Notes: generated by a model not told the origin, from the letters alone. A stretch of DNA of 64,000 bases from an uncultured Faecalibacterium sp. (GCA_944386015.1 CALWZK010000003.1:1-64000), one strand, 5' to 3'. Numbered from the stretch's first letter, positions 55,697 to 64,000 are shown. Numbers and translations: made by a program.

Positions 55697-55795
55697 GATG
55701 GGCCCGGGGTGCAAAGTGGGGGAAAGTTTCGTCGGGGGCCGGGAAGCTTTTAGACATTTTGCGGAAATTTGATGGAAGAAGTCGGGCGAAAACTA

Positions 55796-55824
55796 TTGCA
55801 ATCAGGGGGCTGTTTTGTTACAAT
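55796..55824 (+). promoter_or_regulatory. Promoter of the mraZ/dcw operon
   Basis: TTGCAA (55796-55801), a 17-nt spacer and TACAAT (55819-55824). Predicted start of transcription is near 55831, directly upstream of the MraZ-type repeats. Confidence 0.82.
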
Positions 55825-55835
55825 AAAAACATATC

Positions 55836-55865
55836 AGTGGAGTAAAGTAGGGAGAAGTGGGGAAC
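55836..55865 (+). promoter_or_regulatory. MraZ-type operator: three 10-bp direct repeats
   Basis: AGTGGAGTAA (55836-55845), AGTAGGGAGA (55846-55855) and AGTGGGGAAC (55856-55865) repeat with exact 10-bp spacing. MraZ is known to bind TGGG-type repeats at 10-bp spacing near its own promoter. Their position just after the predicted transcription start fits autoregulation by the mraZ product. Confidence 0.85.
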
Positions 55866-55900
55866 TCACCCCACAGTACTCCGCAAAGGGGGCGGTCAGG

Positions 55901-56320
55901 GTGTTTTTTGGACGGTATGACTGTACCATTGACGCCAAGGGCCGCCTCAACTTCCCGGCAAAGTTCCGGGACGGAATGGGCGACAGTTTTGTTGTGATGG
56001 AATGGCTGGACCAGTGCCTCTTTGCGCTGCCCATGTCTGAGGTGGAACGCATCTCGGAGCGGATGGGCGCCGACGAGCTGATGGACAGCTGGGAAATCAC
56101 CGGGGACCTGTTCAGCACCGCCTGCGAGGTGACGCCGGACAAGCAGGGGAGGATCCTCCTGCCGGCAGCCCTCCGCCAGTATGCGGGCCTGGGGAAGACG
56201 GTGGCCGTCATCGGCAACCGCAACCACGCTGAAATCTGGGATGCCGCCCGTTGGGATGCCCGCCGCGCCGCTGTCACCAACGAACAGCGGGCGGCCCGCC
56301 TGCGGGAACTGCACATTTGA
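55901..56320 (+). CDS. mraZ: Transcriptional regulator MraZ
   Basis: The 139-aa AbrB-fold protein controls the division/cell-wall cluster. It has two SpoVT-AbrB-like halves: FFGRYDCTIDAKGRLNFPAKFRD and STACEVTPDKQGRILLPAALRQYA, each with the DxxGR signature. GTG 55901 follows AAAGGGGG with an 8-nt spacer and gives the canonical start. An upstream in-frame extension runs through the operator and promoter and is rejected. It is the first gene of the dcw cluster, followed by rsmH. Confidence 0.95.
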   Translation: MFFGRYDCTIDAKGRLNFPAKFRDGMGDSFVVMEWLDQCLFALPMSEVERISERMGADELMDSWEITGDLFSTACEVTPDKQGRILLPAALRQYAGLGKTVAVIGNRNHAEIWDAARWDARRAAVTNEQRAARLRELHI

Positions 56321-56487
56321 CGCGGCTGCAAAGGGAGCGCGAAATGCGGCCCGAAGCGTGCCAGAGCCGGGCTTCGTGACGGCGCCTGGACCCCGCCTGT
56401 GCCCTCCGGCAGGGCAGGGGTCAGGCTGCGCCGCCGCATTTGTTGTTTGCAAAAATCATGAGATCCCACAGAAAGGAGGCGGGGCCG

Positions 56488-57456
56488 ATGAACACAGAAT
56501 CAGAACAGCAGGCATTTGACCCGGCCTCCTTTGAGCATGTGCCGGTGCTGCTGGAAGAATGCCTGGAAGGGCTGGCCATCCAGCCCGGCGGCATTTATCT
56601 GGACGGGACAGCCGGCGGGGCCGGCCATTCCCGGGCCATTGCCAGCCGGCTGGACCCGGCGGCCGGGGGGCGGCTGATCGCCCTGGATCAGGACCCCGAC
56701 GCGGTCCAGACCGCACGGCAGCGGCTGGCGGGGCTGCCCGCCACCGTGGTCCAGACCAATTTCCGCTATGCGGCCGGCGCCCTGGCCGATCTGGGCATTG
56801 AACAGATCAACGGCGCTTTGCTGGATCTGGGGGTTTCCAGCCACCAGCTGGACGACGCCGAGCGGGGGTTCTCCTACCGGGCCGACGCGCCGCTGGATAT
56901 GCGGATGAGCCAGGAGGGGACAACCGCCGCCGACCTGGTCAACACCCTGGACCGGGAAGAGCTGACCCGCATTCTCCGGGATTACGGCGAGGAACCCTAC
57001 GCCTGGCAGATCGCCGGGCGGATTGTGGAAGCCCGGGAGGAAACCCCCATTGAAACCACCCTTCAGCTGGCCGGGCTGATTGCCTCAGCGGTGCCCCCGG
57101 CTGTGCGGCGGAAGGACAAGAACCCGTCCCGCCGCAGTTTCCAGGCTCTGCGCATTGCGGTCAATCATGAGCTGGATGCCCTGGAAGAAGGGATGGACGC
57201 CATCTTCAATGCCCTGGCACCCGGAGGACGGTTCTGCATCATCACCTTCCACTCCCTGGAGGACAGGCTGGTGAAAAACAAGTTCCGCCGCTGGGCCACT
57301 GCCTGTACCTGCCCGCCCGAATTTCCGGTGTGTGTGTGCGGGGGCAAGGCCAAGGCAAAGCTGATCACCCGTAAACCCATTGAGGCAAAACCGGACGAGC
57401 TGGCCGACAACCGGCGCAGCCGCTCGGCCCATCTGCGGGTTCTGGAGAAATTGTAA
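56488..57456 (+). CDS. rsmH: 16S rRNA (cytosine-1402-N4)-methyltransferase
   Basis: The 322-aa SAM enzyme (MraW) methylates C1402 in the 30S P-site. Motifs include HVPVLLEECLEGL, YLDGTAGGAGHSRAIA, LLDLGVSSHQLDDAERGFSYR, LDMRMSQ, RRKDKNPSRRSFQALRIAVN and FHSLEDRLVKNKFR. ATG 56488 follows GAAAGGAGG. Second gene of the dcw cluster. Confidence 0.97.
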   Translation: MNTESEQQAFDPASFEHVPVLLEECLEGLAIQPGGIYLDGTAGGAGHSRAIASRLDPAAGGRLIALDQDPDAVQTARQRLAGLPATVVQTNFRYAAGALADLGIEQINGALLDLGVSSHQLDDAERGFSYRADAPLDMRMSQEGTTAADLVNTLDREELTRILRDYGEEPYAWQIAGRIVEAREETPIETTLQLAGLIASAVPPAVRRKDKNPSRRSFQALRIAVNHELDALEEGMDAIFNALAPGGRFCIITFHSLEDRLVKNKFRRWATACTCPPEFPVCVCGGKAKAKLITRKPIEAKPDELADNRRSRSAHLRVLEKL

Positions 57457-57495
57457 ACATGCGTCCCGCTGGGGCGCAATAAGGAGAGATAGATC

Positions 57496-58029
57496 ATGGG
57501 TCAGCCTGCATACGATTATCATTACAATGAGACTGCCTACGCACAGACGGTCCGCCGCCCGGCCCCCCAGCCCGAGCGGCGGGTAAACCTGCGGGTCGAG
57601 CAGGGCGGCAAACAAGCCATCTCGCCGCTCCGCGCGATGATGCAGCACGGGGTGCAAATCCTGGCGCTGGGGGTTCTGGCAGGCCTCTCGGTGGCGCTGC
57701 TGTTCAGCGAGGCACGGATTGTGGAGCTGAGCGGGGATATCCGCCAGGCCAAGGCAGAGCTGATCTCGGCCCAGAGCCAGAACGATTATTACACCACCAC
57801 CCTGAACGTCCAGTCCAACATCAGCAATGTGGAGGACGTGGCCGGCCGTCTGGGGCTGATGAAGATCGACGACAGCCAGATTACTTACATCCGTCTGGAT
57901 GACCAGAGCGTTCTGACCCGCCGTGAGACGGCGGTGGAAAAATGGACCGATACCCTGCAGGCTGGGGTTTCCTCCCTGCTGCGGACCATCGATCCCCCGG
58001 CTGAATCCTCGGCAGACAGCGCCCAGTGA
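57496..58029 (+). CDS. ftsL: Cell division protein FtsL-like
   Basis: The 177-aa bitopic protein has a ~48-residue cytoplasmic tail, one membrane helix (about 52-72, GVQILALGVLAGLSVALLF) and an extracellular leucine-zipper-like coiled coil (IVELSGDIRQAKAELISAQSQN). A GLMK-type segment (VAGRLGLMKIDDSQITYIRL) follows, typical of FtsL/DivIC. FtsL, DivIC and DivIB form the complex that activates FtsW-PBP at the septum. The sequence is fast-evolving, and assignment rests on topology plus position between rsmH and the PBP gene. Confidence 0.83.
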   Translation: MGQPAYDYHYNETAYAQTVRRPAPQPERRVNLRVEQGGKQAISPLRAMMQHGVQILALGVLAGLSVALLFSEARIVELSGDIRQAKAELISAQSQNDYYTTTLNVQSNISNVEDVAGRLGLMKIDDSQITYIRLDDQSVLTRRETAVEKWTDTLQAGVSSLLRTIDPPAESSADSAQ

Positions 58030-58074
58030 GGGGGCGCCGTCCGGGCCGGACCAAAGCCAAAAGACTACCCGGAG

Positions 58075-58099
58075 AAGCGTGCGGCAGCGCACGCTTTTT
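58075..58099 (+). terminator. Intrinsic terminator inside the dcw cluster
   Basis: A perfect 9-bp stem AAGCGTGCG / CGCACGCTT with a GCAG loop is followed by TTT (five T in all). It lies between ftsL and the PBP gene, so part of the transcription should stop before the PBP gene. No clear promoter follows it. Confidence 0.78.
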
Positions 58100-58147
58100 C
58101 GGTTTTTGGCGCCTGTGCGCTGAGCCGGGCGCCGTCAGGAGAAGCAG

Positions 58148-60640
58148 ATGAATCAGGAAAACAACAGGCGCCGGCGGCATTCCATGCTCCGCCGGGAGCC
58201 CGACGCCGCCCCCATCCCCCGCAAGACCCGGGTGATCGGGATGGCGGTGTCCATTGGCGCGGTGGCCCTGGCCACCGTGATTGTGGTGGGCAGCCTTTAC
58301 AATATTCAGATCCGCAACGGCGAGATGTTCAGCCGCTACGCCAGCGACCAGCAGCTGCTGGACACCACCATCCAGGCAACCCGGGGGGAAATCTATGATT
58401 CCACCGGCAAGGTGCTGGCTTCCACCAGCGTGGTGTGGGATATCTGGTGTGACCCCAGCTACTCCACTGCCCTCTACGACAGCCAGGAGGTTACCTCCAC
58501 CGACCCCGACACCGGGGAAGAGGTGGAGTCCTCGGTCCATACCGTGGACGAGGCCGCCTGCGCCGAGATCAGCCGGGAGCTGACCCTGCGGCTGGTGTCG
58601 GGGGACGGCGTCAGCCTGGACAGCGTGGACACCTCCTCGGAGGCCTACCTGACCCAGTACGAGAAGATTTACAACGCCCTGAGCAACATTGATTCCTCCT
58701 ACCAGGTGCTGGCCGAGAAGGTCAACAACGCGGTAAAGGAGTCCATCGAGGCCTATGTCTCGGAGCGGAACGCCAAGAAGGGCACCGGACGGCTGTCCCT
58801 GTCCTCCTCCCGCACCTATCAGCGGAATTATCCCTACGGCGCCTTTGCTGCGTCGGTGCTGGGCTTTACCAATGCCGACGGGGAGGGCTTCTACGGGCTG
58901 GAAAAATCCTACAACGATGTGCTGGCGGGGACCGACGGTCGCACCGTCACCATCCGCAACGCGAGGGGCAACGCCATCGCCGACAGCAGCGCCGTCACCT
59001 ACGACGCCAAGGACGGCAGCAGCCTGGCGCTGACATTGGACAGCACCATCCAGGAAGTGGTGGAGCGGTACCTGGACGAGGCCATCGCAGCCAACACGGT
59101 GGAAAACCGCGGCTGTGCCATTGTGATGGACGTCAAGACCGGCGGTATCCTGGCCATGGCCTCCAAGCCCGACTTTGACCCCAACAACCCCAACGACTAC
59201 TCCGCCAACCAGGCCTACCTGGAAGAGCTGGTGCGGGCTGAGCCCGAGCTGTACGGCATCTACCTGAAAAACGAGGACGGCAGCTACGTCACCGACGAAG
59301 AGGGCAACAAGATCCTGGACCCGGAGGCCGACTACTCGGGCTATTTCCGGGACATCATGTGGAAAAACAAGAACATCACCGAACTGTACTACCCCGGAAG
59401 CGTCTTTAAGGTGATCACGGCAGCCATGGGCCTGGATTCGGGCAACGCTGCCTACGGCACCACCTTCAACTGCTCGGGCGCCTACACGGTAGTCAAGCAG
59501 ACCTACCACTGCGCAGGCCGCCACAGCCACGGCGTCCAGAACCTGGCTGAGGCTCTGCGGAACAGCTGCAACATCTATTTCATCCAGTTGGCCCAGCGGG
59601 TGGGGGTTTCCACCTTCTATGACTATTTCAAAGCCTTCGGCTTCACCGAGCAGACCGGGGTGGACCTGCCCAACGAGACCTCCTATATGCAGTACTACAC
59701 CGACCAGAACATGGGCGAGGTGGAGCTGGCCTCGTCGGCCTTCGGCCAGTCGATGGCCGTCACCCCCCTGCAGGTGTGCACCGCCATTTCGGCGGCTGTC
59801 AACGGGGGCTACCTGGTGACCCCCCATGTGGTGGATCAGATTGTGGATTCCAACGGCAACGTGGTGGAGCAGATTGGCGCCAATGTCCGCCGCCAGGTGA
59901 TCAGCGAGAGCGCCAGCGAGACCATCCGCCAGATCATGGAGTATGAGGTGGGCGACGGCACCAACCAGACCGGCGGCTACCGCGCCTATGTGGCAGGTTA
60001 CCGGATCGGCGGCAAGTCGGGCACGTCCGAGCTGCTGAACATGGACCGCCGCGCCGACGGCGACTACAAGAAGGCCGCCTCCTTTGTGGCGGTTCTGCCC
60101 GCCGATGACCCCGAGATCCTGGTGTATGTGATGCTGGACGACCCCAACAACGCCAACAGCGACTACTCCTCCATCCTGGCAGCCCCTGTGGTGGGCAACA
60201 TCATCAGTGAGATTGCCCCCTATCTGGGCCTGGCCACCGACGGCGTCGACCGCAGCGGCACCACCGTCAAGGTCCCCAACCTGGTGGGCACCGAGTGGAG
60301 CAATGCCCAGGTTTCCCTGAACATCCGGGGCCTCAAACACCAGCTGGTGGAGAGCAGCACCAACAACACCGCTGCCCCGGTCACCTGGCAGTATCCTGCT
60401 GCCGGCACCACCGTCCCCAGCGGCACCACCATCTATCTGTACACCGAGGGCTACGGCGGCAAGACCACCGAGGTTCCCGACCTCACCGGCAAGAGCGCCG
60501 ATTTCGCCCGGCAGATGCTGCTGGCAGCCGGCCTCAACTATACCGTGGAGGGCAGCGCCGGGGGCCTGGTCCAGAGCCAGAGCGAAGCGGCGGGCTCCAG
60601 CGTCCAGATGGGCACCATCGTGAACATCGTCTGCGGCTGA
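58148..60640 (+). CDS. Class B penicillin-binding protein with two PASTA domains
   Basis: The 830-aa transpeptidase cross-links septal or spore peptidoglycan. It has an Arg-rich cytoplasmic tail, a membrane helix (about 29-50), a dimerisation domain (ATRGEIYDSTGKVLA) and the transpeptidase domain with catalytic Ser418 in SVFK, SCN at 473-475 and KSG at 623-625. PASTA domains span about 706-766 and 773-829. PASTA and position favour the SpoVD/FtsI (PBP2b-like) group; which of the two it is cannot be told. It follows an internal terminator. Confidence 0.95.
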   Translation: MNQENNRRRRHSMLRREPDAAPIPRKTRVIGMAVSIGAVALATVIVVGSLYNIQIRNGEMFSRYASDQQLLDTTIQATRGEIYDSTGKVLASTSVVWDIWCDPSYSTALYDSQEVTSTDPDTGEEVESSVHTVDEAACAEISRELTLRLVSGDGVSLDSVDTSSEAYLTQYEKIYNALSNIDSSYQVLAEKVNNAVKESIEAYVSERNAKKGTGRLSLSSSRTYQRNYPYGAFAASVLGFTNADGEGFYGLEKSYNDVLAGTDGRTVTIRNARGNAIADSSAVTYDAKDGSSLALTLDSTIQEVVERYLDEAIAANTVENRGCAIVMDVKTGGILAMASKPDFDPNNPNDYSANQAYLEELVRAEPELYGIYLKNEDGSYVTDEEGNKILDPEADYSGYFRDIMWKNKNITELYYPGSVFKVITAAMGLDSGNAAYGTTFNCSGAYTVVKQTYHCAGRHSHGVQNLAEALRNSCNIYFIQLAQRVGVSTFYDYFKAFGFTEQTGVDLPNETSYMQYYTDQNMGEVELASSAFGQSMAVTPLQVCTAISAAVNGGYLVTPHVVDQIVDSNGNVVEQIGANVRRQVISESASETIRQIMEYEVGDGTNQTGGYRAYVAGYRIGGKSGTSELLNMDRRADGDYKKAASFVAVLPADDPEILVYVMLDDPNNANSDYSSILAAPVVGNIISEIAPYLGLATDGVDRSGTTVKVPNLVGTEWSNAQVSLNIRGLKHQLVESSTNNTAAPVTWQYPAAGTTVPSGTTIYLYTEGYGGKTTEVPDLTGKSADFARQMLLAAGLNYTVEGSAGGLVQSQSEAAGSSVQMGTIVNIVCG

Positions 60641-60683
60641 CAGGCCCGACGGTGAAAACCAAGCGAAAACAGGCGGGCTCTAC

Positions 60684-60713
60684 TTGCCATGGGCCCTGTG
60701 CACTATTTATAAT
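60684..60713 (+). promoter_or_regulatory. Internal promoter upstream of murF
   Basis: TTGCCA (60684-60689), an 18-nt spacer and TATAAT (60708-60713) in the PBP-murF gap. It can transcribe murF, the mraY-like gene and ftsW independently of mraZ control. Confidence 0.72.
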
Positions 60714-60746
60714 AGAAAGAGACAAAGATAGGAAAGGGGATTCGAT

Positions 60747-62141
60747 ATGGAACACATCGCAGCCAACATCCTCCTGGCAGGCCTGGCGCCTGCAGAGCGG
60801 ACCGGTGAACAGGCCATCACCCTGGTGACCACCGACAGCCGCGCCGTTGTGCCGGGGTGCGTCTTTGTGGCGTTTCCGGGGGAGCACTTTGACGGGCACA
60901 AGTTTGCAGCCAAAGCGCTGGAGGACGGCGCCGCATGGGTGGTGCTGAACCACCCGGTGGAGGGCGTCCCCGAAGAAAAAACCATCCTCTGCCCCGACAG
61001 CTACCAGGCCATGATGCAGATGGGCGCCAACTACCGGGCCCAGTTCTCCCCCAAAGTGGTGGGTGTGACCGGCAGCGTGGGCAAGACCACCACCAAGGAG
61101 TTCTGCGCCACCGCCCTCCAGGCCCTGGGCAAGACCATCAAAACCGAGGGCAACCAGAACAATGAGCTGGGCCTGCCCCGGACCTTGTTCCAGATCGACT
61201 CCGCCACCCAGTATGCGGTGATCGAGATGGGGATGAACCACGCCGGCGAGATCAGCCGGCTGTCCCGCTGCGCCAAGCCCGACATCGGCATCATCACCTG
61301 CATCGGCATGTCCCACATCGGCAACCTGGGCAGCCAGGAGAACATCTGCAAGGCCAAGCTGGAAATCTGTGAGGGGATGCCGGAGGGCGCCCCCCTGATT
61401 CTCAACTACGACGACCCCTTCCTGCGGAAAGCCAAGCTCCCCGGCCATGTGCGGCCGGTGTGGTTCAGCATGGCCAGCCAGGAGGCGGATGTCTACGCCT
61501 CCGCCATCCGGCAGGAAGACGACGGCATGAGCTTTTTGCTGGACGACGCTGAAAACGGCTGCTTCATGGTTCACATCGGCGCTCTGGGCCGCCACAATGT
61601 GGCCAACGCCCTGGCCGCCTACTGCGCCGCCATCCAGGCGGGGCTGGAGCCCCGGGACGCCCTCAAGCAGATGAAGGAGTTCCGCCAGACCGGCATGCGC
61701 CAGCAGATTATGGACAGCCATGGGGTCAAGATCATCAAGGACTGCTACAACGCCAACCCCAACAGCATGAAGGCTGCCCTGGAAATGTTCCAGGACTACC
61801 CCTGCAAGCGGCGGTTTGCGGTGCTGGCCGATATGCTGGAGCTGGGAGACCAGGGCCGGCCCGCCCATGAGGATCTGGGCCGGCTGGTGGCCCAGTGCGG
61901 CATCGACGTGCTGATCACCTACGGCGAACTGGCCCACCGCACCGCGACGGTGGCCGCTGCCAAGGGGATCAAGACGGTCCATGCCAACAATTACGATGAG
62001 ATCGCCGGCCTGCTGGCCAAAGCCGCCGGGCCGGGGGATGCAATTCTCTTCAAGGGCAGCCGGGGCATGGCGCTGGAAAACGCTGTGGACCGGTTCTGCG
62101 CCCTGCAGGATGCCGCTGCCAAAAACGAAACCAACGGCTGA
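60747..62141 (+). CDS. murF: UDP-MurNAc-tripeptide--D-Ala-D-Ala ligase
   Basis: The 464-aa Mur ligase adds D-Ala-D-Ala to the peptidoglycan precursor in the cytoplasm. ATP-binding motif GVTGSVGKTTTKEF, EMGMNHAGEISRL, HIGNLGSQENICKAK and the substrate-binding DCYNANPNSMKAAL are typical. DxxRxxVPG-like TTDSRAVVPGCVF marks the UDP-binding N-domain. AGGAAAGGGG precedes the ATG. The precursor it makes is the substrate that MraY should use. Confidence 0.97.
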   Translation: MEHIAANILLAGLAPAERTGEQAITLVTTDSRAVVPGCVFVAFPGEHFDGHKFAAKALEDGAAWVVLNHPVEGVPEEKTILCPDSYQAMMQMGANYRAQFSPKVVGVTGSVGKTTTKEFCATALQALGKTIKTEGNQNNELGLPRTLFQIDSATQYAVIEMGMNHAGEISRLSRCAKPDIGIITCIGMSHIGNLGSQENICKAKLEICEGMPEGAPLILNYDDPFLRKAKLPGHVRPVWFSMASQEADVYASAIRQEDDGMSFLLDDAENGCFMVHIGALGRHNVANALAAYCAAIQAGLEPRDALKQMKEFRQTGMRQQIMDSHGVKIIKDCYNANPNSMKAALEMFQDYPCKRRFAVLADMLELGDQGRPAHEDLGRLVAQCGIDVLITYGELAHRTATVAAAKGIKTVHANNYDEIAGLLAKAAGPGDAILFKGSRGMALENAVDRFCALQDAAAKNETNG

Positions 62142-62167
62142 ATTTCATCGGATCGGAGATAGAGATC

Positions 62168-63187
62168 ATGATACGATTTGCCTTGATCGTGGCGTCAGTG
62201 CTGGGTTTTGCCCTGACGACCGCGGTCGGGAACCTGCTGGTGCCGCTGCTGCGGGCCCTGGTTCCGCCCCAACAGGAGACCGGTTCCAAACCGGACCGGC
62301 CGGACCCCCAGCACAAGTCCGCGTCTGCCGAGCCTCGGGGCCTGCCCACCATGGGCGGGCTGTGCTTCATCATCGGGACCCTGACTGCCGTTGGGGTGGG
62401 CTGGGTGGTGGTCTGCCTGGTCCAGCCCGAGCTGCTGGGGGGCGGGCTCACCGGCCGGCTGATGCTGGGGCTGGGGGCCGGGTTCCTGTTTGGGGCTGCG
62501 GGGCTGGCGGATGATCTGGCCCGGCTGCGGCCCCGGCAGGTGCTGGGCCTGCGGCCCGGGGCCCGTCTGGCCCTGGAAGCTGCCGCCGCCCTGGTGACGG
62601 TGGCGGCCCTCTATCTGAACGGGGCCATGCCCACCGGCCTGACCCTGCCCGGCACCGGCTATCTGGAGCTGGGCGCCGCCGCTGCCCCTCTGTGGGCGGT
62701 GATGCTGGTGGCCCTCAGCGAATCGGCCCGGCCCTCCGGCGGGGCCGATGGCGCTGCCGCCGGGGCCGCCTTTGTGGCCATGCTGGGGCTGATGGGGGCC
62801 GAGACCATTTTGGGCTTTTTCCCGCTGGCGGTGCTGCCGGCAGCGCTGGCCGGGGCCCTGATGGCGTTCCTGCTGTGGAATTTCTACCCCGCCCGGCTGC
62901 TGCCGGGGTCGGTGGGAACTTTGTTCCTGGCCGGGGCGGTGGGGGGGATCCCCCTGTCCATCGGCCGGGCCGACATCGCCCTGGCTTTGGCTCTGCCCTT
63001 CTGGGTGGAGGGCCTGGCCGCTGTGCTCCAGGGATTGTGGCGGCGGCTGGCCCGCCGGCCTTTGTTCCGGCAGGGCAGCTTTGAGGGCTGGCTGCGGAAA
63101 AAAGGCGGCCCTGTGGCCGTATTTTACGTCTTCTGCACGCTGGCGCTGGCAGGCACTTTGGCCGCTCTGCGCACCGCCCAGCTCTGA
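62168..63187 (+). CDS. mraY: MraY-family protein lacking conserved catalytic residues
   Basis: The 339-aa polytopic protein matches MraY in length, topology and locus: PTMGG (60-64), ADD (114-116), WNFYPARL before a glycine-rich loop, and SFEGW near residue 304. Active MraY links UDP-MurNAc-pentapeptide to undecaprenyl phosphate. Key residues are absent: the NLTDGLDG motif reads RPSGGADG (188-195), FMGD reads LPGS (245-248), the HHH before FE-GW reads RQG (301-303), and the loop lysine before PTMGG is missing. D115 and D116 remain. It is either a diverged enzyme or a pseudoenzyme, with true MraY elsewhere. The frame is intact. Confidence 0.8.
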   Translation: MIRFALIVASVLGFALTTAVGNLLVPLLRALVPPQQETGSKPDRPDPQHKSASAEPRGLPTMGGLCFIIGTLTAVGVGWVVVCLVQPELLGGGLTGRLMLGLGAGFLFGAAGLADDLARLRPRQVLGLRPGARLALEAAAALVTVAALYLNGAMPTGLTLPGTGYLELGAAAAPLWAVMLVALSESARPSGGADGAAAGAAFVAMLGLMGAETILGFFPLAVLPAALAGALMAFLLWNFYPARLLPGSVGTLFLAGAVGGIPLSIGRADIALALALPFWVEGLAAVLQGLWRRLARRPLFRQGSFEGWLRKKGGPVAVFYVFCTLALAGTLAALRTAQL

Positions 63188-63248
63188 ACCCCCGGCCCGC
63201 CTGCAAGGGGCGGGGCCTGTAATCCATTGAAAGAAAGGTGTTTCCAAT

Positions 63249-64000
63249 ATGGCCGTTGCAAGAAGAAGGCGCCGGGACCCCAACGGGCCGGTGGTGGTAT
63301 TGCAGCGCAATCCCGGGCCCTGGACCCCGCTGACCATCGGTTGGCTGGCAACGCTGGCCCTGATTGTGATTTTCGGGCTGGTGATGCTGTTCAGCGCCAG
63401 CTATACCACCGGTTACCTGCGGATGGGAGACAGCTTCTACTATATCAAATCCCAGTCCCTCTACGCCCTCATCGGCGTGGGAGTGATGACGGTGTTCTCC
63501 TACATTGACCTGCGGTTTATCCGCAAGTTTGTGTGGGCCGGGTACATCATCAGCCTGATTCTGCTGGTGATTGTCCTGTTCTGCGAGCCCCTCAACGGCT
63601 GCCGGCGGTGGATCAACATCCGGGGCCTGCCCACCCTCCAGGCCTCCGAGCTGGTGAAGTTTGAGATGATCCTCCTCACCGCCCATCTGGCCAGCCGCAC
63701 CCCTCATCTGGTGCTGCAGGGGGAGCCCGGCGTCCGGCAGGTGGCCGGCAACTTTGGCCGCTGGCTGTACCAGAAGGTGGTGCGGGAGCTGATGGTGCCC
63801 CTGGCGCCCCTGCTGCCGGTGGTGGTGCTGCTGGCGCTGGAACCCCACATGTCCGGCATCATCCTGATGTGCGCCATCGTGGGCAGCATCCTGCTGCTGA
63901 ACGGCAGCGGCGGCATCATTACTTACGGCGGCGCCGCTGCGGCGGTGCTGCTGCTGGAGAGCATCCTGTCCCACATCGACGCCATCCCTTACCTGCAGTC
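63249..64000 (+). CDS. FtsW/RodA/SpoVE family glycosyltransferase, cut by window end
   Basis: The first ~250 residues of a SEDS-family peptidoglycan polymerase. Membrane helices begin at about residue 29 (TPLTIGWLATLALIVIFGLVMLFSASY). The conserved loop CRRWINIRGLPTLQASELVKFEMIL matches RWI...QPSELAK, and LEPHMSGIIL replaces the usual QPDLGTA, a variant seen in Clostridia. The catalytic region lies beyond the window. AAAGGTG precedes the ATG. It probably works with the upstream PBP. FtsW, RodA or SpoVE cannot be separated from this part. Confidence 0.92.
   Translation, partial: MAVARRRRRDPNGPVVVLQRNPGPWTPLTIGWLATLALIVIFGLVMLFSASYTTGYLRMGDSFYYIKSQSLYALIGVGVMTVFSYIDLRFIRKFVWAGYIISLILLVIVLFCEPLNGCRRWINIRGLPTLQASELVKFEMILLTAHLASRTPHLVLQGEPGVRQVAGNFGRWLYQKVVRELMVPLAPLLPVVVLLALEPHMSGIILMCAIVGSILLLNGSGGIITYGGAAAAVLLLESILSHIDAIPYLQ

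Noticed and set aside
55769..55900. N-terminal extension of MraZ
   Set aside because: It would translate through the promoter and operator repeats. GTG 55901 gives the canonical MraZ N-terminus.

Overview
The window is ordinary chromosomal backbone of a GC-rich Gram-positive gut anaerobe of the Clostridia. Gene content and order (dprA-topA-trmFO, plsX-rnc-smc-ftsY, yhbY-nadD-yqeK-LCP-rsfS-leuS, a dcw cluster, an infC-rpmI-rplT operon and a T-box-controlled leu operon) and the strongly GC-biased codon use suggest an Oscillospiraceae/Ruminococcaceae member close to Faecalibacterium, Gemmiger or Subdoligranulum. That genus-level guess is inference. No insertion sequence, prophage, CRISPR array or tRNA gene was recognised.

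Layout. 1-100: the 3' end of a 5S rRNA and its terminator. 166-2640: a small membrane protein, then a self-regulated GntR/ABC exporter operon. 2652-4935 (minus): a tandem PII-like protein with a DUF1538 membrane protein. 5037-6465: the IF3-L35-L20 operon, with infC apparently starting at AUC. 6587-25465: a long co-directional run for rRNA/tRNA modification, DNA uptake and topology, phospholipid synthesis, RNA processing, chromosome segregation, NAD synthesis, cell-wall polymer attachment, ribosome silencing and Leu-tRNA charging. 25539-28669: rpsU, a YqeG phosphatase, an AP-endonuclease-like protein, EF-P and a zinc-ribbon protein. 28684-33470 (minus): a small conserved protein and a large FtsX-type ABC system. 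33887-38948: leucine T-box and leuA-leuC-leuD-leuB. 38984-40757: threonine deaminase and RidA, a logical pair because RidA removes the reactive enamine/imine made by the deaminase. 40774-46730: an SGNH hydrolase (minus), then cysteine desulfurase-ThiI-CinA and a CinA-derived membrane protein. 46747-49562 (minus): TrkH-TrkA potassium uptake. 49729-51836 (minus): a J-domain protein, a DUF5685 protein and a membrane zinc-ribbon protein. 51982-54390 (minus): a GH2-fold protein. 54548-55696: rsmD and a coiled-coil protein. 55796-64000: dcw cluster mraZ-rsmH-ftsL-PBP-murF-mraY-like-ftsW/rodA, cut by the window end.

Regulation visible in the sequence includes many sigma-A-type promoters with 16-18 nt spacers, a palindromic operator on the GntR promoter, a triple 10-bp MraZ-type operator, the T-box, and numerous intrinsic terminators. 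One terminator lies inside the dcw cluster between ftsL and the PBP gene.

The most unusual observations are three proteins that keep a recognisable fold but lack expected catalytic residues: an MraY homologue at the normal mraY locus, a GH2 protein with both catalytic-glutamate positions replaced, and a degenerate, membrane-anchored paralogue of CinA directly downstream of intact cinA. The PII-like/DUF1538 pair and the J-domain/DUF5685/zinc-ribbon trio are the best candidates for poorly described systems.
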